Assembly (NCBI GenBank): GCA_947165685.1
Contig: CAMVBK010000008.1
Span: 1 to 64,000 of the forward strand
Source: F23-D06 sp947165685
Lineage (GTDB): Bacteria > Bacteroidota > Bacteroidia > Bacteroidales > WCHB1-69
Length of the DNA stretch: 64,000 nt
Direction of reading: 5' to 3'
Both the position numbers and the translations under genes were made by a program. The notes beneath the pieces were generated by a model, which did no database searches, was not told the origin of the DNA, and worked only from the letters and a program-made list of their open reading frames with translations. Below, in pieces: positions 26,013 to 35,641 of the stretch; within the stretch, counting starts at the first letter, position 1, and each line of letters begins with the position of its first letter.

Positions 26013-27737
26013 CTACACGATTTTATCTATCCATTCCTGGATGGCCTCTTTCGTGGCCGCAGGGACTTCCAATTTCAACTTCTTTCTCAAACCGCCCAAG
26101 TCGTTGAGCAACTTATTCGGGTTTGCACTCTTCAGTTGCTCCAATGTCAAAATGTTGAGTTTTTTGAGGGCGGGCAGCCAGGCGGCATCGATGCCTAAGT
26201 TGGTGAAATCTTCGTCTTTAGTCACAGGGGCCTTCTTCTCCGGGCGCATCTGCGGGAAGAAGAGCACGTCCTGGATGGAGGGCGAATTAGTCATAATCAT
26301 TGCCAAACGGTCGATACCGATGCCCAAACCGGCAGTCGGGGGCATACCGATTTCCAGGGAACGCAGGAAGTCTTCGTCCAAGACCATCGACTCGGTGTCG
26401 CCACGCTTGCCGAGTTCCAGCTGGTCCTCGAAACGCTTGCGCTGGTCGAGCGGATCGTTGAGTTCGGAATAGGCATTGCAGATTTCCTTGCCGTTGCACA
26501 TCGCCTCGAAACGCTCAGTGAGGCCCGGCTTGCTACGGTGTTTCTTGGTGAGCGGAGACATCTCAATCGGATAGTCATAGATGAAGGTCGGCTGGATGAG
26601 CTTCGACTCGCAGGTCTCGCCGAAAATCTCGTCGATAAGCTTGCCCTTGCCCATGGTGCTGTCAACCTCCACGCCCTGCGCTTTGGCGAAAACGGCGAGC
26701 TGCTCCTCGGTCATCTCCGAAATGTCGGTGCCAGTGAAGTGCTCGATAGCCTCGAACATGGTGTAGCGTTTCCACGGGCGCTTGAAGTCGATGATATTGT
26801 CGCCAACCTGCACCTTGGTGTCACCATGAAGCGCGAGGGCGATGCGCTCCACCATTTCCTCCACGGTGTCCATCATCCAGTTGTAGTCCTTGTAAGGCAC
26901 ATACAGTTCCATTTGGGTAAACTCAGGGTTGTGGAAGCGGTCCATGCCCTCGTTGCGAAAGTCCTTGGAGAACTCATAGACACCGTTGAAACCACCCACG
27001 ATAAGCTTCTTCAGATACAATTCGTCGGCGATACGCAAGTAGAGCGTCATGTCGAGGGTATTGTGGTGTGTCTTGAAGGGACGGGCCGCCGCACCGCCGT
27101 ACAACGGTTGCAGAATCGGGGTTTCCACTTCCAAGTATCCTTTTTCGTTCAGATAGTTACGCATCGTATTGACCAACAGCGTGCGCTTGATGAACGTGTC
27201 TTTGATATGCGGATTCACGATAAGGTCGATATAGCGCTGACGGTAGCGCTGCTCCGGATTCTGGAAAGCGTCATACACTACGCCGTCTTTTTCCTTGACG
27301 ATGGGCAGCGGGCACACCGACTTGCAGAGGATAGTGAACTCCTTTACGTGGATGCTGGTCTCGCCGGTCTGCGTAGTAAACACGAAACCCTTCACGCCGA
27401 TGATGTCGCCGATGTCCAATTTCTTGAACACGCTGTTGTACATCGTTTTGTCCTCGCCGGGACAGATGTCGTCACGTTTGGCGTAAATCTGGATTTTGCC
27501 GACGGCATCTTGAAGCACATAGAAAGAGACAGCACCCATAATGCGCTGGCTCATAATGCGTCCCGCGATGCTAACCTCTTGAAAGAGGCTGTTGTCCTGC
27601 GGGAATTTCTCCAAAATCTCAGCCGTGGTGGCATTCACCTCGTAAGTAGCGGCGGGATAAGGATCGATGCCCAAATCGAGCAGATCCTGCAATTTCTTTC
27701 TGCGGATGATTTCCTGTTCTGATAATTCAACGCTCAT
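26013..27737 (-). CDS. lysS: Lysyl-tRNA synthetase, class II
   Basis: Charges tRNA-Lys. The 574 residues hold an OB-fold anticodon domain (about 55-160, VSIAGRIMSQRIMGAVSFYVLQDAVGKIQIY), class II motif 1, motif 2 (FRNEGMDRFHNPEFTQME) and motif 3 (GLGIGIDRLAMI). A C-terminal extension of about 70 residues (AAWLPALKKLNILTLEQLKSANPNKLLNDL) resembles a helix-hairpin-helix and is typical of Bacteroidota enzymes. Intact. Confidence 0.97.
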   Translation of the reverse strand: MSVELSEQEIIRRKKLQDLLDLGIDPYPAATYEVNATTAEILEKFPQDNSLFQEVSIAGRIMSQRIMGAVSFYVLQDAVGKIQIYAKRDDICPGEDKTMYNSVFKKLDIGDIIGVKGFVFTTQTGETSIHVKEFTILCKSVCPLPIVKEKDGVVYDAFQNPEQRYRQRYIDLIVNPHIKDTFIKRTLLVNTMRNYLNEKGYLEVETPILQPLYGGAAARPFKTHHNTLDMTLYLRIADELYLKKLIVGGFNGVYEFSKDFRNEGMDRFHNPEFTQMELYVPYKDYNWMMDTVEEMVERIALALHGDTKVQVGDNIIDFKRPWKRYTMFEAIEHFTGTDISEMTEEQLAVFAKAQGVEVDSTMGKGKLIDEIFGETCESKLIQPTFIYDYPIEMSPLTKKHRSKPGLTERFEAMCNGKEICNAYSELNDPLDQRKRFEDQLELGKRGDTESMVLDEDFLRSLEIGMPPTAGLGIGIDRLAMIMTNSPSIQDVLFFPQMRPEKKAPVTKDEDFTNLGIDAAWLPALKKLNILTLEQLKSANPNKLLNDLGGLRKKLKLEVPAATKEAIQEWIDKIV

Positions 27738-27762
27738 CGTAAATGCTTTTTCAAATGAGCGG

Positions 27763-27770
27763 CAAAGATA
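27763..27770 (-). promoter_or_regulatory. Promoter of lysS
   Basis: TATCTTTG on the minus strand, 26 bp before the lysS ATG. Confidence 0.65.
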
Positions 27771-27827
27771 CGATTTTTTTGGTTCAAATCTTAAAGTTCA
27801 AAGTTCAAGGTTTAACCCTTTACCCTT

Positions 27828-29285
27828 CTATTTCTTCTCTTCCGGAATCGGGTAGTATTCATACGCTCCAATGTCAGGCAGTCCATTGCGGGGGCGGCCC
27901 AAAATGTCGGTAGCAATGCCCAAGCCTTCCATACCTGCATCCACAGCCGGCGATGTTTCTTCAATGTTGTAGTTTTGCTTGTAGGTGGCGATGAATTTGG
28001 GATTTGCATTCACACATTGGATAAAATGCTCATTATGGATGGAATCCCGTTTCACGATACAATTCCGGAATGTGTAATTCAGTTCGGCGCCGTTTTCCTT
28101 GCCGAAGCCGACCTCATTGCTTAAAGAACCGTAGAAAATACAATTGTTGAAGGCGGCATTGGCATCGCCCACGTAGGTCACATTGTAGGCCTCGCCGCCC
28201 ATCACTTCCGTTTTGACGAAGTTATTGGTCAGGGCCAAGGCCGGAGTTTTCCGTGACGACTGCGTGAAATAGTTGGCCACCGTCACGTGGTTAAGCGTGA
28301 AGTCGCCCACCATGAGCGCGAGACTGTATTTGCCGTTGTTGCTGACCTGGCAGTTGTTCATCTCCAAGTTGGCGCCTTCCGCCCGGATGCCCATTTCCTG
28401 ATTATTGTGAATCACCGAGTTGTTAATGACGGTCTTGTTGCCCGTATATTCCTCAAGCGCCTCCAAATGGATGCCGTACGAGGCATTGGAGATAATGGTG
28501 TTCTCGATGAGATTGTCCTCATTGCCTTCGTTAATCCAAAGAGCGTTCCACATAGCATAATCGTTGGCAAAAAACGACTCCAGCCGGTCGCCAGTGATGG
28601 TCACGGGCTCGTCCAAGGTGCCGTTGATGTGGATGTTACCGTAGCGATAGACCCAGATGCCCCCACCTTTGTGCACATACACTTTCGTGCCTGGGTCGAT
28701 GGTGAGCTTTCCGAGAGAATCCACCACTGCCCAGCCGTAAATCACCCACGGTTTGTCGTTGGTCCAGTGCATGTGCTCGTGTTCGTGCGCGACGATACGA
28801 TACGGCATCGAAGCGGAGCCGGCGTTCGGGACGATGAAGTGCGCATCCTGCCCGAAGGCCACCAACTGCACCGACTGCGTGCGTTCCTTCTGGTAGAACA
28901 TCACCGAATCGGTCACTAAGTAAGGGGTGTTCTGGTTCGTGGGGTCGATGTTCACTTTCACGAAGATGAAGAGGCTGTCGTGCGCCGGTATTTCCACATT
29001 TCGGAACTCCGTGCCTGCCACACCATCGACATTGATGCTGTAGTACGACTGTTTGCCGCCGGCCAGTGCAATATCGACCTCCACAGGGGAGCCGGTCGTG
29101 TTGTGCACGGTAAACGTGCGGGTGCTCGATGAGACCGTGGTGAACACCGTATCAAACAGCACTGTGTCGGCGGAGAATTCGAGTTTAGTGCCTTCATCGC
29201 TGTTTCGGCGGCACGAAGGCATCGTAAACACAACCACCAAGAGCAGCAGGGCATAAACGACAGGGATGACGTGCTTTATCTTCAT
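27828..29285 (-). CDS. Right-handed beta-helix lipoprotein
   Basis: About 485 residues from ATG 29285: lipoprotein signal (ALLLLVVVFTMPSC), a beta-sandwich with FDTVFTTVSSSTRTFTVHNTTG, then parallel beta-helix repeats from about 190 (GGGIWVYRYGNIHINGTLDEPVTITGDR, NLIENTIISNASYGIHLEAL, VINNSVIHNNQEMGIRAEGANLEMNNC). The C-terminus LGRPRNGLPDIGAYEYYP is common in such Bacteroidota surface proteins. Fold suggests carbohydrate or adhesion work; no catalytic residues are recognised. Confidence 0.85.
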   Translation of the reverse strand: MKIKHVIPVVYALLLLVVVFTMPSCRRNSDEGTKLEFSADTVLFDTVFTTVSSSTRTFTVHNTTGSPVEVDIALAGGKQSYYSINVDGVAGTEFRNVEIPAHDSLFIFVKVNIDPTNQNTPYLVTDSVMFYQKERTQSVQLVAFGQDAHFIVPNAGSASMPYRIVAHEHEHMHWTNDKPWVIYGWAVVDSLGKLTIDPGTKVYVHKGGGIWVYRYGNIHINGTLDEPVTITGDRLESFFANDYAMWNALWINEGNEDNLIENTIISNASYGIHLEALEEYTGNKTVINNSVIHNNQEMGIRAEGANLEMNNCQVSNNGKYSLALMVGDFTLNHVTVANYFTQSSRKTPALALTNNFVKTEVMGGEAYNVTYVGDANAAFNNCIFYGSLSNEVGFGKENGAELNYTFRNCIVKRDSIHNEHFIQCVNANPKFIATYKQNYNIEETSPAVDAGMEGLGIATDILGRPRNGLPDIGAYEYYPIPEEKK

Positions 29286-29321
29286 TTCACATTTCATTTC
29301 GAAACTCTGGATTTATCGCGG

Positions 29322-29329
29322 CAAAAATA
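29322..29329 (-). promoter_or_regulatory. Promoter of the beta-helix lipoprotein gene
   Basis: TATTTTTG on the minus strand, 37 bp before ATG 29285. Confidence 0.6.
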
Positions 29330-29355
29330 ACAAAATAATGGTTTCTAAACCAACA

Positions 29356-29381
29356 ACGGCGGCACTCTCTGTTGCCGCCGT
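29356..29381. terminator. Hairpin after ftsZ
   Basis: 9-bp stem acggcggca / tgccgccgt, loop ctctctgt, downstream of the ftsZ stop on the minus strand. The following T-run is weak. Confidence 0.5.
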
Positions 29382-29428
29382 CGCCAATTGGATATCAGTG
29401 TCCGCATTTCTGCGGCAAATCTTCGAAT

Positions 29429-30838
29429 TTAATCCGCGAATCCGTGAAATACGTCATTCACATCGTCTTTCAGTTCATAATAAACGGCACTGACCGGTTC
29501 CTCCTCGACCATCACCCGAGACTGACTTTGAACGGTATTCATGCGATCGCGCACTATAGTGGGCGTGTTGACCATGTTGTTGAAGTCTTCGTCGTTATTA
29601 TAGTTGCCTGCGAGATGAGGTTGCGGATCGGGGGCGAAAGTAAAGGTTGTGGAGGGAGTGTTTTGCCATACTGGTTCCTGCGGTTCGAAAATGCTGTTAG
29701 TCTCTTCGTCAACGGGAAAGGTTTCGGTTTCAACGGCTTTTTCCGTTTCGGTCTGCATCTTTCCGAGCTGCTCCTCCGTCACATTGGTGGTCATTGTGCC
29801 GTCCTCAGTGGTCACAATTGTCTGATCCGTATCATTAATCACGATTTCAGTCTCTTTCTCGCCCTGTTGCGCAGAGTTGAAATTGGTGACCACGAGGGAA
29901 AGCTTGATGCTTTCGCCCAGGCTCTCGTCGAGACCGTGGCCCCAGATGAGGTTCACGTTGTCGGCCTGCAATTCGTCGAACCGGTCTTGGAGGACTTCCA
30001 GCTCGCCCATGGTGATTTTCTTGGACGGACCGTATGTGACGAAGAAGAGAAGGTTCTTGGCGTCGCTGATGTCGGCGTTGTCGAGCAGCGGACAGTTGAG
30101 TACATCGTCAAGCACTTTCTGCACACGGTCATCGCCTTCGGCGGTGGCGATGCCGAGCATGGCCTTGCCGCTATTCTGCATGATGGTCTTCACATCGTTG
30201 AAATCCACATTCTGCCCATAGGTGACGGTGATGATCTCGGCAATGCACTTCACAGCGTTTTTGAGAACATCATCGACTTGGGCGTATGCCTCGTCGATTT
30301 CCATCGCGCTATAGTACTTCATCAGGTTCTGATTGTTAACCACGATGAGGGAATCGACATACTTGCTCATTTCATCAATTCCTTGTTCCGCAGCCTCTCT
30401 TCTGCGTTTACCTTCGATGCGGAAAGGCTCGGTGACGACACCTACGGTGAGGATGCCCATATCTTTGGCAACCTTGGCGACTACCGGGGAGGCTCCCGTG
30501 CCAGTACCCTTGCCCATTCCGGCGGCGATGAAGAGCATCTTGGTGTTCTCCCCGATGAACTCTTTGATCTTGTCCTCGCTCTTAGCAGCCAGCTCGCGAG
30601 CCACGTCAGGAATGGATCCAGCACCAAGACCGTTGCCTAACAGCAGTTTATCCTGAATCTTGCAGGCATTCAGATGGCATTTGTCGGTATTGCAAACCAG
30701 ATAATCGACCCCTTGGATGCCTTCAGCGTACATGTGTTGGACGGCGTTGCTACCAGCGCCACCCACGCCAATCACTTTGATTTCGGAGGAGTTTTCTTTC
30801 GCTCCATAATCGGCAGGCATAAATTCTATCTTATCCAT
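29429..30838 (-). CDS. ftsZ: Cell division GTPase FtsZ
   Basis: Tubulin-like GTPase that polymerises into the division ring. The 469 residues contain the N-terminal nucleotide fold (IGVGGAGSNAVQHMY), the tubulin signature GMGKGTGTGASPVVA, and the T7 catalytic loop (VDFNDVKTIM, with Asp residues). The last 150 residues are an acidic, unstructured linker. A recognisable FtsA-binding end peptide is not obvious. Last gene of ftsQ-ftsA-ftsZ, 37 bp after ftsA. Confidence 0.97.
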   Translation of the reverse strand: MDKIEFMPADYGAKENSSEIKVIGVGGAGSNAVQHMYAEGIQGVDYLVCNTDKCHLNACKIQDKLLLGNGLGAGSIPDVARELAAKSEDKIKEFIGENTKMLFIAAGMGKGTGTGASPVVAKVAKDMGILTVGVVTEPFRIEGKRRREAAEQGIDEMSKYVDSLIVVNNQNLMKYYSAMEIDEAYAQVDDVLKNAVKCIAEIITVTYGQNVDFNDVKTIMQNSGKAMLGIATAEGDDRVQKVLDDVLNCPLLDNADISDAKNLLFFVTYGPSKKITMGELEVLQDRFDELQADNVNLIWGHGLDESLGESIKLSLVVTNFNSAQQGEKETEIVINDTDQTIVTTEDGTMTTNVTEEQLGKMQTETEKAVETETFPVDEETNSIFEPQEPVWQNTPSTTFTFAPDPQPHLAGNYNNDEDFNNMVNTPTIVRDRMNTVQSQSRVMVEEEPVSAVYYELKDDVNDVFHGFAD

Positions 30839-30875
30839 ATTTATATTATATTACTTTCGGTTAATGGTTGGTTTT

Positions 30876-32261
30876 TTACGAAATTTGGTCAAAGATGCGT
30901 CCCATAGTCTCTTTCAGCGACTCGATCAGCTGCCCTGTCCTCTTCCTTTTTCTTGGGCCTGTCCCTGGTTGAGGTTCCGGGGCAGGTGGAGCCGGCGGTT
31001 CTTCCATTCCCCCATCTATCGGGAAGGCAGGTGCATCTTTGGTTTGTTCCTCGATACCATATTTAAGCAGACCAAGCGCTGTGGAGTAGAGAGGCTGTTT
31101 GAGTTCATTGGACAGCGAGTCGGCAAAACCGATGCCTGGGTTGCCGATGCGGGTGGAGAGGCCGAGGTCGTACTGGCACAGTTCGACAAGATGGCGCAGT
31201 CTGGCGCCGCCGCCGGTGAGCACAAGGCCCGCTCCGTTCTGGAGCATTTTCATGCAACCGGAATTCTCCAGCTCCTGCTTCACAAAGCCCAGAATATCGG
31301 TGTGAACACGGCTATAGATGATTTTCGCAAGTTGCTCGTCGTTGATTTTCAGCGGTGCCTGTCCGTGGGGGCGCAGGATCGTACTAACGCGATTGGGGTT
31401 ACTTTTCTCCGGGATACAGCTGCCGTGGTTGATTTTGAGTTCCTCGGCGGTGTCTTCGGGAATATTGCACACATTGGCGATGTCGCGGGTGATGACGGAA
31501 CCTGCAAATGGTATCACCTTGCTGAATTTCGGGTGCCCGTTTTGGAAAATGACCATGTCGGTGGTGCCGCCGCCAATGTCAATCAGTGCCACGCCGCGTT
31601 GTTTCTCATCTTCGGTGAGACAGGCGAGGCCGGAGGCGATGGGTTCCAGAATCAGTTCCTCGGTCTTAATGTTCGCGTTGGAAATACAAGTGTGTATCTT
31701 GTTGATTTCGTGATAATTTCCAGTAATAATCTGATAATAACCCGTTATTTTGGTACCCAATTCACCCACCGGGTCGAGAGATTCGTGGCTGGAACCGTCA
31801 GCAGAATCCTCGATCACGTACTTCTGCGGAATGATCGTGATGATTTCCTGGTCGGGCGGAAGGGCGATATTCGACACGTCCTCTTTCATCCCGTCGAGTT
31901 CTTCCTGGGTGATGAGCGCGTTGTGGTTGGAGCGGAAGATGTAGTGCTTACAGTTGGCGGTGCGGATGTGGCGGGCGGCGATGCCGGCATACACGCTGCT
32001 GATCCCGTCCATCCGTGCGTGGCTTGCGGCGAGTTGCACAGAGGTCTTGATGCTGTCCTGCGCCTTCAGCAGGTTCTGGATAAGTCCGAACTCCACCCCT
32101 TTCGAGGCGGATTTCCCGTGGCCGAGAATCTCGATTTTACCCCTGTTGTTGAGGTATCCAATGATGGTGGCCACCTTGGTGGTGCCGATGTCGAGGCCGA
32201 CCACGATGTCGCTCGCCATGTTATTGCTTCCGAAGTTGTTGCTTGAGTAGTTTTTCTCCAT
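30876..32261 (-). CDS. ftsA: Cell division protein FtsA
   Basis: Actin-like ATPase that ties FtsZ filaments to the membrane. The 461 residues show VVGLDIGTTKVATIIGYL (phosphate 1), the SHVR/1C domain around TANCKHYIFR, ALIDIGGGTTDMVIF (phosphate 2) and VLTGGGARLRHL (adenosine). The last helix KRTGQLIESLKETMGRIFDQ is the amphipathic membrane-targeting helix. The gene lies 9 bp downstream of ftsQ. Confidence 0.96.
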   Translation of the reverse strand: MEKNYSSNNFGSNNMASDIVVGLDIGTTKVATIIGYLNNRGKIEILGHGKSASKGVEFGLIQNLLKAQDSIKTSVQLAASHARMDGISSVYAGIAARHIRTANCKHYIFRSNHNALITQEELDGMKEDVSNIALPPDQEIITIIPQKYVIEDSADGSSHESLDPVGELGTKITGYYQIITGNYHEINKIHTCISNANIKTEELILEPIASGLACLTEDEKQRGVALIDIGGGTTDMVIFQNGHPKFSKVIPFAGSVITRDIANVCNIPEDTAEELKINHGSCIPEKSNPNRVSTILRPHGQAPLKINDEQLAKIIYSRVHTDILGFVKQELENSGCMKMLQNGAGLVLTGGGARLRHLVELCQYDLGLSTRIGNPGIGFADSLSNELKQPLYSTALGLLKYGIEEQTKDAPAFPIDGGMEEPPAPPAPEPQPGTGPRKRKRTGQLIESLKETMGRIFDQIS

Positions 32262-32270
32262 ACGCGCGGG

Positions 32271-33020
32271 TTATTTTTTGGTTGCTATAATTCTGTTTCT
32301 GTACCGGGCATCTAACTGGGCATAGGTGTTGTAGCCCTTATGAGACAGACCGTTCTCATAGACGGTCTTGAGGTTCCTGAGCTTTTGGTCAGCGTTCTCC
32401 ATCGAACCGAAGAGGATATTCTGGCTGCCGACCGAACTGGTGAGCTCCAGCCCCCGGCCTCCTACGTATATTTGACGGAACATGGCCTGATAGAAGTCGT
32501 TCTCGTTGATTTTCTCCGCCAAAGCCAACGCCTCCTGGACTTTCCGGGGAGCTTTCCTACAGGACGTGTAGTTGTCGGGGATGTTCCCGTTGACAATCAT
32601 CAGGTAGTCTTTCATTTTGGAAGTGAACGGCACCACAGTTCCGTTGTCATCCACAAAATAGTGCTCCCCATTCGGGGTAAACACGTGAAGCACAATGTTT
32701 TTCAGCGTATAGTCGATCACCAATTTCTTGCCGGCGAAATGCACGAAATTCACAGAGGCGATGTAGGGGTTCCGTTTCAACAGGTTGGTGATTTCACCTG
32801 GGTCAACCTCTTTCACGGCTTTGCCGACCACCTCGATTTTCGCGTCCGCGATAAGGCGCTCGACATCCTTCGGCGTGAGGGTGACGCTTTCGTTTTGCGT
32901 ATGAACCACTGCGGAAATACGCTCACAGCGCTGCTTCGGCATATAGACACATGCCAAAACAAATACCACTATTAAAGTGATACTCAATAGAATACGGACT
33001 ATTGGCTTGACGTATTTCAT
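32271..33020 (-). CDS. ftsQ: Cell division protein FtsQ/DivIB
   Basis: Bitopic division protein. About 249 residues from ATG 33020: short cytoplasmic tail, one transmembrane helix (IVRILLSITLIVVFVLACVYM), a POTRA-like region (LTPKDVERLIADAKIEVVGKAVKEVDPGEITNLLKRNPYI), then the beta domain with YFVDDNGTVVPFTSKM. A TTG at 33044 would be upstream and is weaker. Position before ftsA-ftsZ supports the call. murC, usual before ftsQ in this phylum, is absent; a heptamer array and nadK lie there instead. Confidence 0.9.
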   Translation of the reverse strand: MKYVKPIVRILLSITLIVVFVLACVYMPKQRCERISAVVHTQNESVTLTPKDVERLIADAKIEVVGKAVKEVDPGEITNLLKRNPYIASVNFVHFAGKKLVIDYTLKNIVLHVFTPNGEHYFVDDNGTVVPFTSKMKDYLMIVNGNIPDNYTSCRKAPRKVQEALALAEKINENDFYQAMFRQIYVGGRGLELTSSVGSQNILFGSMENADQKLRNLKTVYENGLSHKGYNTYAQLDARYRNRIIATKK

Positions 33021-33189
33021 ACAAGTTCGCACAATTACTTTCAATCTGACAAAATTAAAATTAATAATCTTTTATTAAGATTACCGTCTGACAAAAAAAT
33101 AAACACAAAATTGTTGAAATATCGGCAATCCCCTCGGGCGGCTTTTAACGGGTGCCATCCATTCTGGTTCCTTGGCTTTTCTACTTGAC

Positions 33190-33247
33190 TAACAGCCAAC
33201 AGCTAACAGCCAACAGCTAACAACCAACAGCTAACAGCCAACAGCTA
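33190..33247. repeat. Heptamer array between ftsQ and nadK
   Basis: Eight or so aacagcc / aacagct units with the same period as 13763-13865. Its last cta (33245-33247) is the nadK stop codon. The rest of the 224-bp gap (33021-33244) is AT-rich and shows no other feature. Confidence 0.9.
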
Positions 33248-34111
33248 ATCGTTCCTTTTATCCAACCCCCACAGCAATTTTTCACGAATAGTGTCGTAGA
33301 AGTTGGTGTTGTCGAAAAGGACAGTCTGGATGGTGAAATTTTCTTTAGTGATGCGCAATCTCACATCATCATTCAATATAACTCGCTGTGTATCAACACA
33401 TAGTGAATATTTTCCACCGCGTCCTTTCACGGTGATTTCCAAGGTTTGCGATGCCGGGATGACCAACGGGCGGACACTGAGCGAGTGCGACGCGATGGGG
33501 GTGAGCACCACCACGTCGGTCTGCGGATGCAGGATGGGACCGCCGCAGCTCATGGAATAGGCCGTGGAACCCGTCGGGGTCGCCACAATCAGCCCGTCGG
33601 CCCAATAGGTGTTGATGTGCTGACCGCCGGTGTTGACCGAAATGGCGTTGATGGAGTCGCTGTCGGTGGCGCGGATGGTCACATCATTCACCACGAAATG
33701 TGTGCCAAGGGACAAAGGCTCACTGCCCTCGATGTGGAGCAGTGAGCGCGATTCCAATGTGTATTGTCTGTTTATCAGCATGTTGACACATGCCTCAAAG
33801 TTGTCTTTCTTGATGGCGGACAGGAAGCCGATGCGCCCGGTATTGATGCCGACCAAAGGGATGCCCAGGTCTCCGACAAGGTTGGCGGCATCGATGAAGG
33901 AACCGTCACCGCCAATGGAAACCATAAAATCCACGTTTTCAATATTTTGAAGATCCTTATAGGACTCAAAACGTTGTAAACCAATCCTTTCACATTCAAT
34001 ATTTCGGTGCAGAACCACTTCCCCACCCTGGGAAAGAATGTGTGCGACGACCGAATCAATGAGCGGTTGCGATCCGGCGGCAGGACGGCTGTAGAGCGCG
34101 AACGTGACCAT
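33245..34111 (-). CDS. nadK: NAD kinase
   Basis: Phosphorylates NAD to NADP. The 288 residues contain the signature VSIGGDGSFIDAANLVGDLGIPLVGINTGRIGFL, VNDVTIRA, and WADGLIVATPTGSTAYSMSCGGPI. Its ATG overlaps the buk stop by one base (TAATG), so it is coupled to butyrate kinase. The stop codon is supplied by the heptamer array. Confidence 0.95.
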   Translation of the reverse strand: MVTFALYSRPAAGSQPLIDSVVAHILSQGGEVVLHRNIECERIGLQRFESYKDLQNIENVDFMVSIGGDGSFIDAANLVGDLGIPLVGINTGRIGFLSAIKKDNFEACVNMLINRQYTLESRSLLHIEGSEPLSLGTHFVVNDVTIRATDSDSINAISVNTGGQHINTYWADGLIVATPTGSTAYSMSCGGPILHPQTDVVVLTPIASHSLSVRPLVIPASQTLEITVKGRGGKYSLCVDTQRVILNDDVRLRITKENFTIQTVLFDNTNFYDTIREKLLWGLDKRND

Positions 34112-35181
34112 TACACGTACTCCTGAATTTCGATTTCCTTGTTTAGTATCATATTGGCGTTCAAGGCCATGGCTGCCATTTCGTCCTCACCAGGATAAAC
34201 GGCCACGGGGGCAATCCATTCCACGTATTTCTTGATGCGGTTCACAACAGGCTTGCCGTATGCGATGCCTCCAGTAAGCACGATGGCATCCACTTTGCCC
34301 TTGAGCACGCAGGCGTTTTCGCCAATCTGCTTGGCCACCTGGTAGGCAAAAGCTTCTTCAAGGAGTTCTGCTTTCGGGTCGCCGGCGATGGCCGCCTTCT
34401 CCACGGCGTAAGCGTCGTTGCTGCCGAAGTAGCCGACATAGCCGCCCTTGCCGACGAGCATCTTTTGCATGTCCTGTTGAGTGTATTTACCGCTGAAGCA
34501 GGCTTTCAGGAACTGGTTCATCGGCAGGGAGCCGGAACGTTCGGGAGAGAACGGGCCCTCGCCGTCCAAGGCCTGATTCACGTCGATGACCTTGCCCTTC
34601 TCGTGCGCACCGACGCTCACGCCGCCGCCCATGTGGGTGATGATCAAGTTGAGATCCTCATAGCGCGTGCCGTGGTCTTTCGCATACATGCGCCCGATGG
34701 CCTTGTGGTTGAGCGCGTGGAAAATGGACTGCCGCTCGAACATGGGATGACCGGAGATGCGGGCGATGTCGTTCATTTCATCAACCATCACGGGATCGGC
34801 GATATACGCGCATTCCAGTCCGATGTATTTGGCGATGCTGTCGGCGATGAGGCCGCCGAGGTTGCAAGCGTGCTGCCCGCTGTAGCCCATCTTCAGATGC
34901 TCAAGCATCAAATCATTGACTCTGTAAACACCTGATTTAAGCGGTTTTACAAGTCCTCCGCGACCCATTACGATGGAAATGTCATGCAAGTTGATGCCTT
35001 CCGCCTCCAACGTGGAGGTGATGATGTTCTTGCGGAATTCATACTGGTCGGCGATGGTGGCGAACTGCGAAAGCTCCTCAGTGGAGTGCTTGATGTTCTT
35101 CAGGAATATCTGTTCGTTGCCGTCGAAAATGGCAACTTTCGTGGAGGTGGCTCCAGGATTGATGGCGAGAATTTTCTTCAT
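34111..35181 (-). CDS. buk: Butyrate kinase
   Basis: Acetokinase-family enzyme that converts butyryl-phosphate and ADP to butyrate and ATP. The 356 residues show ILAINPGATSTKVAIFDGN, MGRGGLVKPLKSGVYRVND, LIITHMGGGVSVGAHEKGKVIDVNQALDGEGPFSPERSG and VLTGGIAYGKPVV. The YRVND/GGL pattern separates Buk from acetate kinase. The usual partner phosphate butyryltransferase is not adjacent on either side in the window. Activity on branched acids is possible. Confidence 0.95.
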   Translation of the reverse strand: MKKILAINPGATSTKVAIFDGNEQIFLKNIKHSTEELSQFATIADQYEFRKNIITSTLEAEGINLHDISIVMGRGGLVKPLKSGVYRVNDLMLEHLKMGYSGQHACNLGGLIADSIAKYIGLECAYIADPVMVDEMNDIARISGHPMFERQSIFHALNHKAIGRMYAKDHGTRYEDLNLIITHMGGGVSVGAHEKGKVIDVNQALDGEGPFSPERSGSLPMNQFLKACFSGKYTQQDMQKMLVGKGGYVGYFGSNDAYAVEKAAIAGDPKAELLEEAFAYQVAKQIGENACVLKGKVDAIVLTGGIAYGKPVVNRIKKYVEWIAPVAVYPGEDEMAAMALNANMILNKEIEIQEYV

Positions 35182-35202
35182 ATTTATATTATTGGATTTT
35201 TA

Positions 35203-35619
35203 TTATTGATTGTTGGCATATTTTGTACTGTCGGGCACATTGCCGGTGGGGACTTTCACCACTGGGCTGTAAGAGAGACCCGCGCTGTTTTTCACGTAGG
35301 CGCAAACATAGTATGCGGTATCGACCAACGGCAAGGTGAAAGTGGCTGAGAAGGTATCGACCTCGGAATGGGTGGCGACTTTCACCTGCGTCGTGTAGAT
35401 GTCGGTGAGTGACGGGGGAAGAAAGAGGCTATAGCAGAAACCCTGTTCCACGTAGTAGTCACAGCCACCATTGTCGGAAACTAACGCCGTGACAGTCAGC
35501 TGTTTGTTTTCGTAATCAGTACTAATAATAGAGGAGACCGCTGTACCGAACTTGGTGCATCCGGCGAGCAAAATCACTGCGCAGAGGCTGAGAGCCGTAA
35601 ACCATTTCAGATGTTTCAT
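35203..35619 (-). CDS. Small hypothetical lipoprotein
   Basis: About 138 residues from ATG 35619: signal with lipobox (ALSLCAVILLAGC) and one beta-rich, fibronectin-like domain ending YYVCAYVKNSAGLSYSP. Fibronectin-like single-domain lipoproteins are frequent in Bacteroidota; no function can be named. A TATATTTG box at 35642-35649 supports this start over the upstream one. It precedes buk by 21 bp and may share its transcript. Confidence 0.7.
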   Translation of the reverse strand: MKHLKWFTALSLCAVILLAGCTKFGTAVSSIISTDYENKQLTVTALVSDNGGCDYYVEQGFCYSLFLPPSLTDIYTTQVKVATHSEVDTFSATFTLPLVDTAYYVCAYVKNSAGLSYSPVVKVPTGNVPDSTKYANNQ

Positions 35620-35641
35620 TATCTTATAAATTTCTCGGTGG

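Noticed and set aside
26538..27722. Plus-strand open frame of 394 codons opposite lysS
   Set aside because: Shadow of lysS.
30864..32246. Plus-strand open frame of 460 codons opposite ftsA
   Set aside because: Mirrors ftsA almost end to end; no protein features.
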